From Ptychodera flava (lineage: Eukaryota > Hemichordata > Enteropneusta > Ptychoderidae), in contig NC_091929.1 in NCBI RefSeq assembly GCF_041260155.1, positions 33,618,962 to 33,682,961 of the forward strand: a stretch of DNA of 64,000 bases, written 5' to 3'. Shown here piece after piece: positions 24,575 through 54,774 of this stretch. Under the pieces are notes generated by a model, which was given only the letters and a program-made list of their open reading frames with translations, searched no databases and was not told the origin of the DNA. A program made the position numbers and the translations under genes. Positions within the stretch are counted from its first letter, which is position 1; each line of letters opens with the position of its first letter.

Positions 24575-26063
24575 AATTAAAAGTCACATCCTAATGTGTT
24601 AGAAGTGTTCGTTTATATTGAATTAAGCATTCTGTAAAATTTGTACTTTCAGGTTCTTTGATGTGTTGTGAAGAATCTCTGAGTAAAAAAGTCCCATGTT
24701 CAAACAATATATTTCGCTATACTTACACTTTCTTGCCCAGCCTTCGTTACACCCGCTACAGTTTGATACGTAATGAGAAAGGAGTCTATACAGAGTTCGC
24801 ACCCCGGATCTGGAAGTGTCGATGTAGTAGTCTTTTATTTAATCTGTCTCTAAAACTCCCATCGTGTTTCATTTTCCCCTGAATCTTTGCGACAGCTAAC
24901 AAACTATGCTGATTATTTGATTGTCTTTGTTATCTAAAATTATCTTCTCAAACTATTCCTGTGGAACTATCATCTCCATAATAATATATCTAAAACCAAA
25001 TAACTTGACACGTATTTGTGACAAAATCCAACGAAAGAATATCGGAAGCTTCTAATTATGACGATGTCCTCTGAAGTTTCAGTGAAGTTTCAGATTAACA
25101 TCTTCCAACACCGGAAAGTCACATTTTAGTTTAATAGTAGTTTAGATAAGTTTATTGATATTAAAAGCAAGCCAGCAATGAAAATATATACGGAGACGGA
25201 GCAAATACCTTTGAAATACTTTACTCGTAATATATAAAAAGTACGTCATACATACATTTCTAAATCAAATTCTACAAACAATACTATATATACTTTATGT
25301 CTTGGCAACGTCGTCCGTCAGATGCCCACAAAGTCTCGTTCTAACAAAGTTGATTTGATATAGGAAATGTTTGCGCGCACGTGTTGTTACACCCAGACTG
25401 ACCGACCGATGATCGCTGTATCCGGCTTGCATTCGTAGGTGCATTGCAGAGTGTAATGCTACTACACAGTTCGATCATTTCCCACTGAAGTACATCTTGA
25501 CTGCACGCGGGAAGCGAGTCACAGATTGCAAGGTGTGACATAAAAACTGCCGTGAATAATAATTTTCTCAAAACGAAAAGCGTCCATTATTTCCTCTCCA
25601 ATCTATACTTTACTCGTAGTATTTCTCTCACTGCTCAGTATTGAATAAGTTCGCCTTTCATAAAGTGGTATAGCCCCTAAGGAAGAATAATATCAAAAAG
25701 AGGCACGATTGTATGTGCCGCGAAAGAGAAAGACTTAAAACGTTTCCTCAAACTTCCCTCAAGGAATATTTCAACCATTGTGTTTCAATATCAAGAATAA
25801 AAATCGGGGAGGGGATATTTGGCAGGGCAGGAGTAAGGAAGAGAAATCTTAAGCAAACTGCAAGAGCTAAGAAGAAAATAGAAAAAAAAAACACACTAAA
25901 ACTGAAAATTATGGATACCATCATAGCTATGTCTACTAAAAGTCTGAAAGCAAGATAAACTCATGAGAATTGGAAAAAGTAGAAAAAATATCTACATCAC
26001 TAGGAATTTTAGGTTGTTTTTCTCTAGTTTTAGAAATAGCCTTTTACAACACGAACTTAGATA

Positions 26064-26069
26064 TTTATT
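26064..26069 (-). promoter_or_regulatory. Candidate polyadenylation signal of the receptor kinase gene
   Basis: AATAAA on the minus strand, about 150 bases after the stop of the tail exon at 26216. Confidence 0.35.
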
Positions 26070-26215
26070 TATAAGATATAGATTGAATCGCTTTCTATGC
26101 TAGTAGGCTATATCCCTCATACTGTAGAGACTGCCACAGTTATTTTATTCTAGTAGATTAGCAAACCCATCATTGAACATATTGCTTAAAACCCACGGAT
26201 ATCAATTTTATTTCT

Positions 26216-40521
<14,306 letters not shown>

Positions 40522-42934
40522 AATAGCACCTTCTTGCGGAAAACTGCCGGAACAAATTAAATGCGGGATTCTATCAGTACAATCTCATGCTGCTAGAAAA
40601 CGCCGCGATTCCTTGTCCCCAGATTGTGGAACCCATTCCGAGTTATTCCTTGTAGCAACTTCAGTTCAATTTCATTGTTTGAAGACTACACGAATTGTAC
40701 GATTCTGCAGTTCCATTGAAATTGATAACAGACGGCACTTGTCGGCACTTGACACTACCGTACACAATGTTCCTCAAACAAAGGATCGACTAAACGGAGT
40801 CTTGGCGCGTCTAACAATACATTCTATCCCTAACTCTCAGGACTCCCCGAGTTACTGGGAATTTTCTCTCTTGTGGTTCACATAACTTTAATAGCTCTGT
40901 TTGTATGATGGAGTTTATCTGAGACGTAGAGGGGAGATCCCGCATGCCATTGCTCTAGAGGTAAAATTTTCTGGTTTGCTTTGTGAACACACAGATAGTA
41001 GTATCCCGGTTGTACTGTGTTACGAGATATCTTCTCCACAAACAAGGTAAGTTGCCAGTTGTTATAAACTTAAATTCCAATTGAAAAACTTATGAATGTC
41101 AAGTTTATTGTGTATAGACTGTAGTATGCAAGCTTCAATCATTAAATTCGCACTACATTGATTTCTTGGCTGATCAATTTGGGAGATTTGCGGATCATCT
41201 GTAATCCGAATTCTCTTCGTTCTCTGATAAAAATTCAATGAGTGACAAAATACCGCTGCTCAAGGTTCATCTTCACGTATTTATTCCCTAACATTGACTT
41301 TGACAAGTCGCCAAAATTGGCAGAACTCCAGTGTGTCAATGGTGGTGTTTTTATGGCCAGGTTAGGGCGTGTTATTTGTTCAAAACGAGGCTAATTTCCA
41401 GTGACTTAGGGTGATCTAAGAAGAACATAACGAAAAGCTCTCAGTAGAAGGTTCTGAAAATCTTACTACGTACACGTGGTACTTAAGAGGCTGTCATTAA
41501 TTTTCAATAATTTAAGGAGCATTATCAGGTAATGTCATTCAATGTTTGCTACTATTTCTGGATCGTCTTAGAAAGCGGCTTGAAACAAAGGATCATTTAA
41601 TGGCCTTTGAAGGTTGAACAAAGGGTTCTGTATTTTCTCTTGAACGTACGACTACATCTTTACTTGTGCTCGCAGATAAGGAACATTCCGCATCGCAGAA
41701 ATAAATTAATATCTTTCATACGTAGATATATGTTAATGAGGAACACACACACACACACACACGCGCGCGCGTATATAAGTGTGTGTCTGCGTGCTTGTGT
41801 GTGTATGTGACTCTGCATATACACTTCAATTGTACAAGTTGTTTAACAAGATAATTCACAAGACACCAGGATTTTTTGTTCTCGGTGCATGAGTACGCCA
41901 CCACGGCCGTCCTCGTCCTACGTGTGTCGGACAGTAGTTCTATTGTACAAAGTACCCTGACACAATTCCCGGTATTTTGTGAATAATGTTCCTCCTTGTT
42001 CAATAAAAAGTCACCAAACCTCATGACCCTGTTGACTGTACTACAATCGGTGCAAACATTAACGTAGCCTCCGGATTAATTAAGCCCATAACAATGGGTT
42101 TGTCTGTAATGAAGTGCACATGTTCCTAAGCACATTAATACTATCAGCCGGTCAATAGATAGCCATCTATGCCAAATGTGAATCCCCTGGAAATACCTTT
42201 GAGGGAACTTGTCAAAAATAATACAATAAATGTTCTCTTCTTAACTGGACTACTGTAATACATTGTTCAGTGGATTCCGCGGTTTTAGGTTTATCTTCTT
42301 CGGCGTGGTGGACTAATTACAGAATTGTAACGACAGCTAGGCTAACCGTTTTAACATGCTCCGGCAAATCAGACCATAAACAGCTTAGTAACCTTCAATA
42401 CCTACACTTACTATCAGTTTTATACAAACTAGACCACAAAATAACGTACGAATATCTCAATAGGCAAGCTCCAGTTTTTATTCTTAAGATTTGGCCGTGC
42501 ATTGCGCTCCCCATCTAAAAAGTCAGTTTTACATATTTCAGTATAGAGTGAAAAATACGTAGGACGGGCTTGGTCGTCTGTGGTTCAATGACCTTGGAAT
42601 TACTTACCATGAAACATTCGACAAGTATTCGATGTGAACAGTATCAAGCATAACTAACACTCATTTGTTCGTCATGGTATATCATGTACTGACTTTTTCG
42701 CGTCGCTTTGAAGAACATTTGTTATCGTTTGCTTGTTTTTCTGCGCACACTTTAAATATTTTTGATCGACTGATTGATTGATTGATTGATTGATTCATTC
42801 ATTCATTGATGATGGGGCAATTAGTTTGAATACTGATCATGATGTTCTATTGTCTTTTGTACAAATGACTTTACATTTTTTTATTTATTGATAAATGTGT
42901 CTTTTACCTTTTAACGGCAGTTAGTATTTTGCAG
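40522..42934. other. Divergent intergenic region between two Ig-type genes
   Basis: About 2.4 kb between the start codons of the receptor kinase gene (left, minus) and the small Ig-like gene (right, plus). It must hold both promoters or 5' UTRs unless further upstream exons exist. It contains (CA)n(CG)n at 41741-41774 and (TGAT)n at 42770-42810. No clear core promoter element can be assigned. Confidence 0.4.
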
Positions 42935-46399
<3,465 letters not shown>

Positions 46400-46784
46400 T
46401 AAGAGAAACTGTTGACGATTCCTTGAACATCTGGTCAATGCAATACAGGCGCATACAACATGATTTATTTGTTCATGTTTATGTCAACTGAAAACACTTT
46501 ATCGTGAGGAGAGCACCACCTTTTATGAAAATTGTTAGGTGAGAAAAAATTGAAAAAAGTTGTCTTGGGCGCTAATCAAGTTGAACATCATACAGACTTT
46601 TACATGTTCATTGTTAACTTTGTTTTGAAAAAACAATCTTGTAATGGAAGAATAAGGTTTTTGAAGCAACTCGAGAAGTAAGTTACATAAAAATCTTTAT
46701 TTGTTTTGGTTGTAGACTATATATAGGCCGTCCACTCTGACACTTGCACGTACGGGGGCGCTGCATCATTATTGGTATGCGCAT

Positions 46785-46818
46785 AGACCCTCGAGAAGTT
46801 TTTCTCGAGGGTCTATGG
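46785..46818. repeat. Perfect hairpin, about 14-bp arms
   Basis: ATAGACCCTCGAGAA and its complement are separated by a few T/G bases. It occurs in non-coding sequence and is possibly an end of a short mobile element. Confidence 0.8.
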
Positions 46819-47120
46819 TATGCGTAGCTCTGTGTACAGTGGCAGGATAGTGCAATAAGTGCTTTCTGGCGTTTCGTAGAGTGTTTAACACCAACAAGCA
46901 TTACCTGACAATACGATGTTTCAGGCCTGCAGTCCTAAGTTAGGTCAGATATATTAAAACTGTATAGAGTCATCTGCTGCCAGACCTAGAGCATAGGGCT
47001 GTGAGCACATCTCTGATGTAAGAAGGCTTGGTGCTGGCGCATTGTGTAGTCTGCCTTTGTATTTATTCCTGGCTGGGTAAGCTCTTTATAAGTTAGATAG
47101 GCACTTTGAACTTAAGGCTG

Positions 47121-47864
47121 CATTCACAAATACTAGGGGATGGGGGTAGAGGAATCGCGAGTTAAATGTTTATTCGTGGTAGATCCCCCTTCACAAATAT
47201 TGGGGGGGTTTGAGGAATCGCGATTTAAATGTTTATTCGTGGTAGATTCCCCTTCAATACCCTCAAAACATTTCAACCAGATATACATTGTGAAAGTATT
47301 CAAATACCTCCAACTTATGGCCAAAATTTATTAAGCCAAAAATACCAAACCAAAATTTTTGATCTCTTTTTTCTTCAGTATTTTTGCTCTTCACATCAAA
47401 TCCAATCTCTAGTTTTACACCGTAATATGTTGAATTTGTCAGTGTTTAGCATATCAACACAGTCTTTGTATGTATTTGCACACGTACATTGCTGGCAGGT
47501 TCATTTCAGTCAAGCCATAAATTGAAATGTCAGTATTGCAATATCACTGCTGCATATTCATACTCAGCCTGCTTTAACAAGGTTAAAGCGTTTTAAGATG
47601 ATTTTGAAAATGTTTTAAGTAAAGGGAAATGATGTTGATACATGGGATAAAAATATTGAGAAAAATATCAGGTTTTAAAGTCTATGATTTGAATGATCAG
47701 TAGTAGTATTAAACCGTCATGGCGAAAATTTAAAAAAACAGGGAACCAAAATATTTTTAGATTCCCCCTTGTACCAAGAGTAAACCATTAAAATCCCCTC
47801 TCCTACCCCAAAACTTTCAAAATCGTTCTGTATTCATCAAGCCCCCTACCAGTATTTGTGAATG
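47121..47864. mobile_element. Short element with imperfect terminal inverted repeats
   Basis: CATTCACAAATACTAGGGG at the left matches the complement of CCCCTACCAGTATTTGTGAATG at the right. Near the left end a block of about 60 bases (GAGGAATCGCGA.TTAAATG) is tandemly duplicated (47150-47252). No transposase frame. Confidence 0.6.
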
Positions 47865-48436
47865 TCTGTCTTTGAAATGATAGCTTATGATAAACATGAT
47901 AAACTACCTTATACTTTTAGTGAATAATGTTGATGTTTCATGTGATGATTGCCAACACAACTTAGTGTACTGCCCGTCAAGGTTTATTTTTCAATACGAT
48001 AGCAGTCGGTTCCTCAGGGCATACTTTTGTGATGAATATCATAATTTATTTCACTGCGTTCTTTTCTGCCATGTCTGTAAGCCTGTATGAAAGTATGTTT
48101 TATAGGTAATTTTTTGATATGTCGATAACACTGCAAAACATCAAATATAGAAAGAATCAGAGCAAAATCCAACCAGATCGAGTCCGTCCCTCGTAGATTT
48201 GTTTAGCCGACAAGCACGAAGCGAAACACCGTCCTACTAATATGAAATAATCTCATACATACATATTTTCAAATTTGTATCTCCTGCTCTTCCGTTTAAA
48301 ACATACAGAGTAACTCCGTATCCTTTGATAATATCTATTTGACCGGAGCATCTTGACATCCTCTAGTCTTAAACCACGCTTCTGACGTCACACTATTGTT
48401 CTATGCGGTACTTATTTTAACGAACTACCTGGTCCT

Positions 48437-48556
48437 GACAGAACCGCCAGGCGATTCTGACAGAATCGCCAGGCGATTCTGACAGAACCGCCAGGCGATT
48501 CTGACAGAACCGCCAGGCGATTCTGACAGAACCACCAGGCGATTCTGACAGAATCC
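48437..48556. repeat. 22-bp tandem repeat, about 5.4 copies, self-complementary unit
   Basis: The unit begins GACAGAACCGCCAGGCGATT. Copies differ at a few bases. GAATCGCC and GGCGATTC flank a single A, so each unit can fold into a hairpin. Confidence 0.9.
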
Positions 48557-48669
48557 TCAACACCTGGTAGTAATTAGCTCAATTGAGACACAAAACAGGT
48601 TAACATTTGCATATTTATTGTACTTGACTTCTTTCAGTCTAATCTTTATTTTACGAAATACACATCAAT

Positions 48670-50215
48670 TTATTTCATAATGTTAATATTTATATGAATT
48701 CCTGGTATTCCTGGTACTGCATCAATATTTTCATTTTTTTCTGGTTCAACCGAATTCGTGCAACCACCTCCAAGTTTGATCTTCTTGGTGTTTTGCTGAC
48801 CATCTCTTCCTGCAAAATAAGGCAAATTGTACCTGTTAGTCCCGCTAAATAAAGTCGCCTCTGAACAATTGCAAAATTATGGAGCATTTTTTGAGATATT
48901 CTAAAACTGTCTGTATATGCTGCCTGGTAATTACATTTGACGCGCCTTGATTAAAGTATACGTCATTTTAATAGAGCCGCGGAAAATGTTTGAATATATA
49001 TCACTTGAAAACCGCATCTTACGGATGCATGTTGCAAGCACACGCATGCCATTTGAAAAAGTATGTACCTTGCACGATGTTGCTTACATATTCTTTCTGT
49101 ACGTCAGCTGTCTTTTGTAGTTCCTTACGGCTAGACTTCTATGGCCAGTTTTCTCTTGGATCAGTTGCTCGTCGACACCACTTGCATACAATCTTGTCGC
49201 AGCTGTGGCACGAAGAGAGTGGTTAGACCGAAATCCCTCGAATCCTGCCTCCGCACGCATTCTTGCAACAACGGTGTTGAGTTAGTTGTGCCCGATTATC
49301 CTCGATGAAAACCATACGTCATTCGTTGGATTTTCAAGGGGTACAGATAGAAAGCGTCATCTGGTCTATCAGGAGGACTGCAAATGTGAATGAGACACCG
49401 TTAACAATACATGGCAATGGTGAAGGACGTCTTGTTCATTATGTGTACACAAAAATGCACATCAATGTGCTGGTGACAGAAAGGAAAAAAACTGCACTTA
49501 CCATTTAGAATTGTAGAATTCGAAATGAGCGACAACACATCGACTTGGGTCGTCAGTATTTTCGTACGCCCGGATTGTTTTCGGCTGAATATGACGGTTT
49601 TTTCAAGCCACCCTGATTACACTTGCTTACATCTTCTACATATTCCAAATAACGGCGACCACTACTACACACTTTTAAAGATATTTGTGAATTTGTCCAT
49701 CTAATGTTTCGATGTCCTGGCCTCCCCTCAACGCAAAGTTCAGTCCAATTAAATATACCATAGAATCCACGAGTCTCTGACCATTTTGTTTTCCTAGTAT
49801 ACCTTTTTCCCAAAGAATTTTTTTTCATCCAGTGTTATAATTTGCGCTTGTTTTTTTACTAAACCTAGCCCGGCCTTATTCCTTAGTTTCATGACGGCAT
49901 CTAAGCTACCTTGCAATTCTCTGAAGATATCATCTTTCAATAAGCTCACAACACGACCATTGTCGTGCAGATGCTTCTTTCTTCTTGTATTTGGGGGTAT
50001 ATTACTTTTTATCAAATTTGCTATCTCCTCGACGCTTTTGATATCACCTAGTCGTTTGCCGTCACTTACATTTTTCTGCTGTCCTACCACTGGAAATTTT
50101 GCCAGAAATTCTTCAGCGTCAAACTCAAATTCGCTACAGCTAGCATTGTCTGAGGAAGCTTCTCTGACCTTATTTGTGTAATAAAGATTGAGTCGCTATC
50201 GCTGTCACTTGCCAT
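48670..50215 (-). mobile_element. Decayed Crypton-type tyrosine recombinase gene with introns
   Basis: Reads on the minus strand from MASDSDSDS (50215). Next come FEFDAEEFLAKF and LDAVMKLRNKAGLGLVKKQA, the usual entry to the recombinase core, then GRRYLEYVEDVSK and GGLKK. An intron with GTAAGT and TTTGCAG (49501-49378) joins YNSK to CPPDRPDDAFYLYPLK. The catalytic region MRAEAGF..., NHSLRATAATRLYASGV and EKTGHRSLAVRNYKR follows, with the Arg, His-Arg and Tyr positions present. A further GTAAGC donor at 49087 and acceptors at 48806/48810 could lead to a C-terminal exon ending INININIMK. Frame shifts near 50165 and 49340, one in-frame stop before the catalytic block, and loss of part of the N-terminal DNA-binding domain show that it is dead. 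The family resembles KIAA1958/QRICH1-like proteins of Crypton origin. Confidence 0.75.
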
Positions 50216-52770
50216 ATTTCACGGTCAGACAGTCGTGGCGAGACTGTTATTAATTGGTGTTTCTGTGTATTTTATATCACATTAGCAATTCAAATCAGTG
50301 CAATTTACCTCATCAGCCAATGAAACGCTGAATGTTTCCAATACACTGGTGGTGACCAGGTGAGAAGTTCGACCAGGTGGACAAGTTAATATGTAAATTA
50401 TCATCGATTTTCGTATTCAAAATTTCACTTGGAAAACAAAGAGCGGTCAGTTCTCCAGAACCCTTTGGTATCGACCATTGTTCATTTAGGTATGTAGTGA
50501 CAGTAATGGAGCGAACAGTTACTGTGGTTTAAGTCAGATAACCATCGCCCCCTCGGAGTTTCGGAAATAGAATCGCCTCGGCCTACGACCTCGGCGATTC
50601 CATTTCCGAAACTCCTCGGTGTTGGTGGTTATCTATTACATATTACCGATGACAGAGTCAGTCAGAATAGCGTGAAACTATCGGTCCCAAGGACAAAAAC
50701 AATTCCCCTTATCACGGGGGAAAATGAACTGTAAAGGGTTGGCTAGGTTTCAAGTTGTCTCTTTGCATGCGCCAATCTTGTGATTTCCGAGAATTGTTGT
50801 GATCAATTTGCAGTCATTGTGCATTGCGACATTGAGTTTGACAAAATATGTAGAACGGACTGAGGAAGTTGTTTCAAACATAGACAGCAGAGGGGTTTTC
50901 CTTCTACTGTAGAAGTTTCAAGGAATAATAAAAAGATATTACAACTGTAACAGAAAGCGTGTCAGTGTCAATTGTCTTATTTCTTCGCCCTAAAATGTGT
51001 TTCAATACAAGTGAATAGCTTTTTACATCATGGATGAATAATCAAACGTTATCGTTAATTTATAGATTCTAGTCAAGTTCAGAAGTCTACAAGCACACAA
51101 GTTGACCAGCACATACATGCAGGATGTGTTGTCAAGTGGTAAAATAAGCAAATTGACGTGACCAGATACTGCATTTCACAGATTGAAGGAAATTGACAAA
51201 TTTAAAAGACTAAGATGTTAGCATCTTGTCACCCTTGGAGGCGCCCCTGAACTTATAAGATCAGTCATATCATATGCATAGTAAAAACGCTCGGCCGACA
51301 GTGATCTGAACCTATTCTTTCTTTTACTAAATTCATCTTTGCAGCGAAACCACTTATTTCGCTTTTTACACATAGGACTGAACACGTCATTGCCATGGGC
51401 ACTAGCTTTCTTGTAGCAATGTAGTATATTATTCTGGAGCTACCTATACAGAGTAGTTTTTATGGTTTGAGAAGTACAAACTGAGGAAGATGTGAGTTTT
51501 GACCACAGCCACTCCTGAAAAGACTTATATGTTGTGCCAGGGTAGTCCGCACACTATCTGCGGGAATAAGTCTCCCATCAAACTTCTTTGAACTTCCACA
51601 GACTTAAGTCTCTGACAAGCGTTCAAAGGCTGTGACGTTATATATGCTGCAGAGCAATCTGTAATTCCCACAAGAATGTTCCTGTTGTTTGTGATGGTGA
51701 TGGCTCGTTTTGACGTTTATGTAATTACTCGTCATAGTACGATCATCCATGCTAGTCATACTAAAAAGAAAATAATAATGTCAAGAGTTCACCGAGCCAA
51801 CGCACCTAACCCTTTGTGTTGTATTTTCTCATAGCTCACACATTTCTCCAACGCCGCATTAATTTGTTCAAAAGATGACGTTGTAGGTAAAGGTATACTG
51901 TCACCTGTTCCAATTTTGCTATAGTTACCATGGAAAGAGAAATCTAACCAATCACAGATTTTAAGTGGGTGACCGCTTTTTAAAAACAGCGCCCTAACAT
52001 GGGCATTTTGAATACCAATGAACCATATATGGGCATATTTAGATTGCAGGTGACTGTATACCTATAACGCCAATGCGCTACCCGCCAGATAGAACATGAA
52101 CATTACATTTCTGTAGTCAGATAACAACCTGTAATTGTGCAGTAAGTGCCCTTCGAATGTCATATCTCGCATCATAACTCCGTCAACGTTAAGACGTTGG
52201 GAATGTATTCATTATTCATTTACTTATTCAGAAATTCCCACTGAATCAAGTCCCATATACAGCTTCCTTAAAAACTCATAAGCACTATGACGATGCCATT
52301 AAAGATTCCATGTAAGACTAACAGTGTTAAACTACTGGGATAGAGACGTGTGGATTAATACTGAATTTCGAGGAATTGTGTTTTTCAAGCTACCGAGCAT
52401 AAAGAAGGGCACTCCACTAAGACATAGACAAAGAAGGGTATTTGGAGTTGGTGTGAAAACGGTGAGTTTTATGTTTAACGTGACTTTGTAATATAATAAT
52501 GAATTATATGTTACATGTATAAATAAGCAGGCATGTCAATTAAAATCAACCGATAAATGATTTACAGGAAAGAACTCTCCATACACCACGAGATTTTGAC
52601 CGGGTGATGATATCACATGGCATTTTCCGTCGAACAGTTCTTTATCGGCGCGAATTTCCCACAATTCTTTGTGCTGACGCCAATAAGAGAATGTATAGCG
52701 TAGCGAATTTGAAGTGCGGTGGAGAATTATAACATGAGTGAACTGGGCAAATCCGAGTGGTATGGTCGTT
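50216..52770. other. Intergenic, no gene seen
   Basis: Holds the hairpin at 50536-50634. No coding gene, RNA gene or known repeat is otherwise recognised on either strand. Confidence 0.4.
50536..50634. repeat. Long imperfect hairpin, about 42-bp arms
   Basis: AGATAACCA at the left and TGGTTATCT at the right enclose matching blocks CGGAGTTTCGGAAAT and ATTTCCGAAACTCC, plus GAATCGCC and GGCGATTC. CpG-rich, non-coding. Confidence 0.85.
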
Positions 52771-53000
52771 TCTAAGCTTGTTCATTGCTATTTTATTACA
52801 ATAATGTATATTGAAATTATAGCTTTAAGCCTTCAAACCGTTTTTGTTTCGAACCGAAAGCTTCGCTGCTCGTGTTCCGACTGCTATAACGCGAATACAA
52901 AGCTGTTTCTTTCACGGCTCGACCAATCAGATCACTGCATTTGCGCCATCAATAAACTGGCATGATAAAATGATATTCACATGCTGCATGTACATTAAGA
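52770..53000 (+). repeat. Dispersed repeat R2, plus copy
   Basis: Related in inverted orientation to 40020-40260 (GACCAATCAGATCACTGCAT and TTTGCGCCATCAATAA). Confidence 0.5.
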
Positions 53001-53129
53001 CCCAGATACATCTCGCAATCATAGGCTTGATGACTGTCCTTTTTATATTGTTTGACAAAATTGCCAAACGATTTCTACAATCAGAAACTGATAGCTGATA
53101 CTTCCACTTAAAGTAGGATGCGACTCGGG

Positions 53130-53460
53130 GACAGACATTTGGACTCTTAAACTTTTTCAATTCCTTTTTGATGTACCACTTGTTGAGGTTCATTTTGATG
53201 CCCTTTAAGGAAGAACAACTTTCACCGGCTTAGTTTTTTGAAAATCGAAAATTGTATTTTTCTCCGAAGAGATAACACAGGGATTGCGGCTATTTTGAAT
53301 TTTAAATATCGGTAAATTTTGTGTGATTTGTCTTTCTAGTACAAAAATTTGTCCCATGACCCCGATTTTTATTTTTTATTTTGAAAAAGAATGGCAGAAA
53401 GTTTCATTGAGGAAAGTTTGAGCAAAGGTTTAAGTCTTTCAGTTTCGAGGTGCACACTAC
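53130..53460 (+). repeat. Dispersed repeat family R1, plus copy
   Basis: Best-preserved partner of 44790-45140. It abuts the foldback element at 53462. Confidence 0.75.
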
Positions 53461-53461
53461 C

Positions 53462-54148
53462 TTAAGTTCCAAGACAAGAAATTGACCATTTTAAACTAAC
53501 AATTCTCTAGTGTTTAATAAGCTCAGAACCCCTGTAAATTGTATATTTTCAGAAAGCCTAGATATAGGGGAACACTTTGGTTACCATAGTGTCACCATTG
53601 TTTACATAACTATCACGTGACAGGTAATTTGCATAACCTTTCAAAAATCGGTTTTCCCTATGTTTTGTTTCAATGCTTTGAGATGTGTGGCTGAAATTCA
53701 TGTGAGTGCAAGCTACCCTACAGGTCTTCAAAAGCGTGTCTCAGAATTTTTTAAACCTTCTAAAACAGTTTTTATGGCAGAAAAACTTCCAGAGCAGTGA
53801 ATTTTACCATAGTTGATTTCTTTAAAATTGTGCTCCACAAAAACTAAGCAAGATATAAAAAATCTTAGACACACTTTGAAAGAGCATTGTGACAGCTTGC
53901 ATCCCAGCACGTTTGAGTCAGATATTTTGAAGTATTGAGCCAAAACATAGGGAAAACGACTTTTGAAAGGTTATGCAAATTATCTTGTCACGTGATAGTT
54001 ATGTAAACAATGGTGACATTGTGGTTATTAAAATGTTCCCATATATGTAGGCTTTCAGAAAATGTATACTTTACGGGGGTTCTGAGTTTATTAACCGTTA
54101 GAGAATTGTTAGATTAAAAAGGTCACATTTCTTGTCTTGGAACCTTAA
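53462..54148. mobile_element. Foldback element with arms of about 250 bp and TTAA flanks
   Basis: The left arm starts GTTCCAAGACAAGAAA (53466) and is matched by the complement ending near 54144. Good pairing runs to about 53713 and 53895. TTAA lies at both edges (53462-53465 and 54145-54148), as expected for elements that target TTAA. The loop encodes nothing recognised. Confidence 0.75.
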
Positions 54149-54576
54149 ACAGCTGTGTTAAATTAACGAAGTATACCTATTGCCGCTGACGATCCTTTAG
54201 AAAATAATTGGTATCAAGTTAGTTTTATTCTCAGCCCTGCAAGATGTTTGTTGCAGGAGCATCTTCCACTTCATGGACACATCCATCGAAGTTAGTAAAG
54301 CTGCTATACAAATGTGCTCTTCAGCTCATATTGATTCCCTCATATTCAGATGTAGGGTGCAGTATTATCCAGGAATAAATGTATGAGCAAAATCATTTGT
54401 TAGGATATTTGCTGACAGACTCTCCTCGTCTTACCAAACTGAAGATGTCTAAATCCCAACTTCGCAGCATATTTCATGATCAAAGGCACTATGAGGATTT
54501 CATGAAATCATTTGCTGGGACATTGTTAAACTACGGTGGTAGAGAAGTGGACCAAATACCGTGTTGCGAAAGTGTG

Positions 54577-54590
54577 CCCCCCCCCCCCCC
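54577..54590. repeat. C homopolymer, 14 bases
   Basis: Single-base run just before the duplicated hydroxylase block. Confidence 0.9.
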
Positions 54591-54774
54591 GGCGAAGTCG
54601 TGAAAATAACAAATAAAAAATAAAAAACGGAAAATGTTTTGCACAAAAATAACCTTTCCATGCAAAAGATATATGCAAATTTTCATGGGAATACATATTT
54701 GACATTATAAAAATGTAAGTCGTCAGAGTTATTACTTAACACTCTACGATTAACTAAACTACTTAGGGTGAAGC

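Noticed and set aside
54379-54603. 74-residue + strand frame ending in a proline run
   Set aside because: The proline run is the C homopolymer. The remainder matches no hydroxylase exon or other known domain, and no splice sites are convincing.
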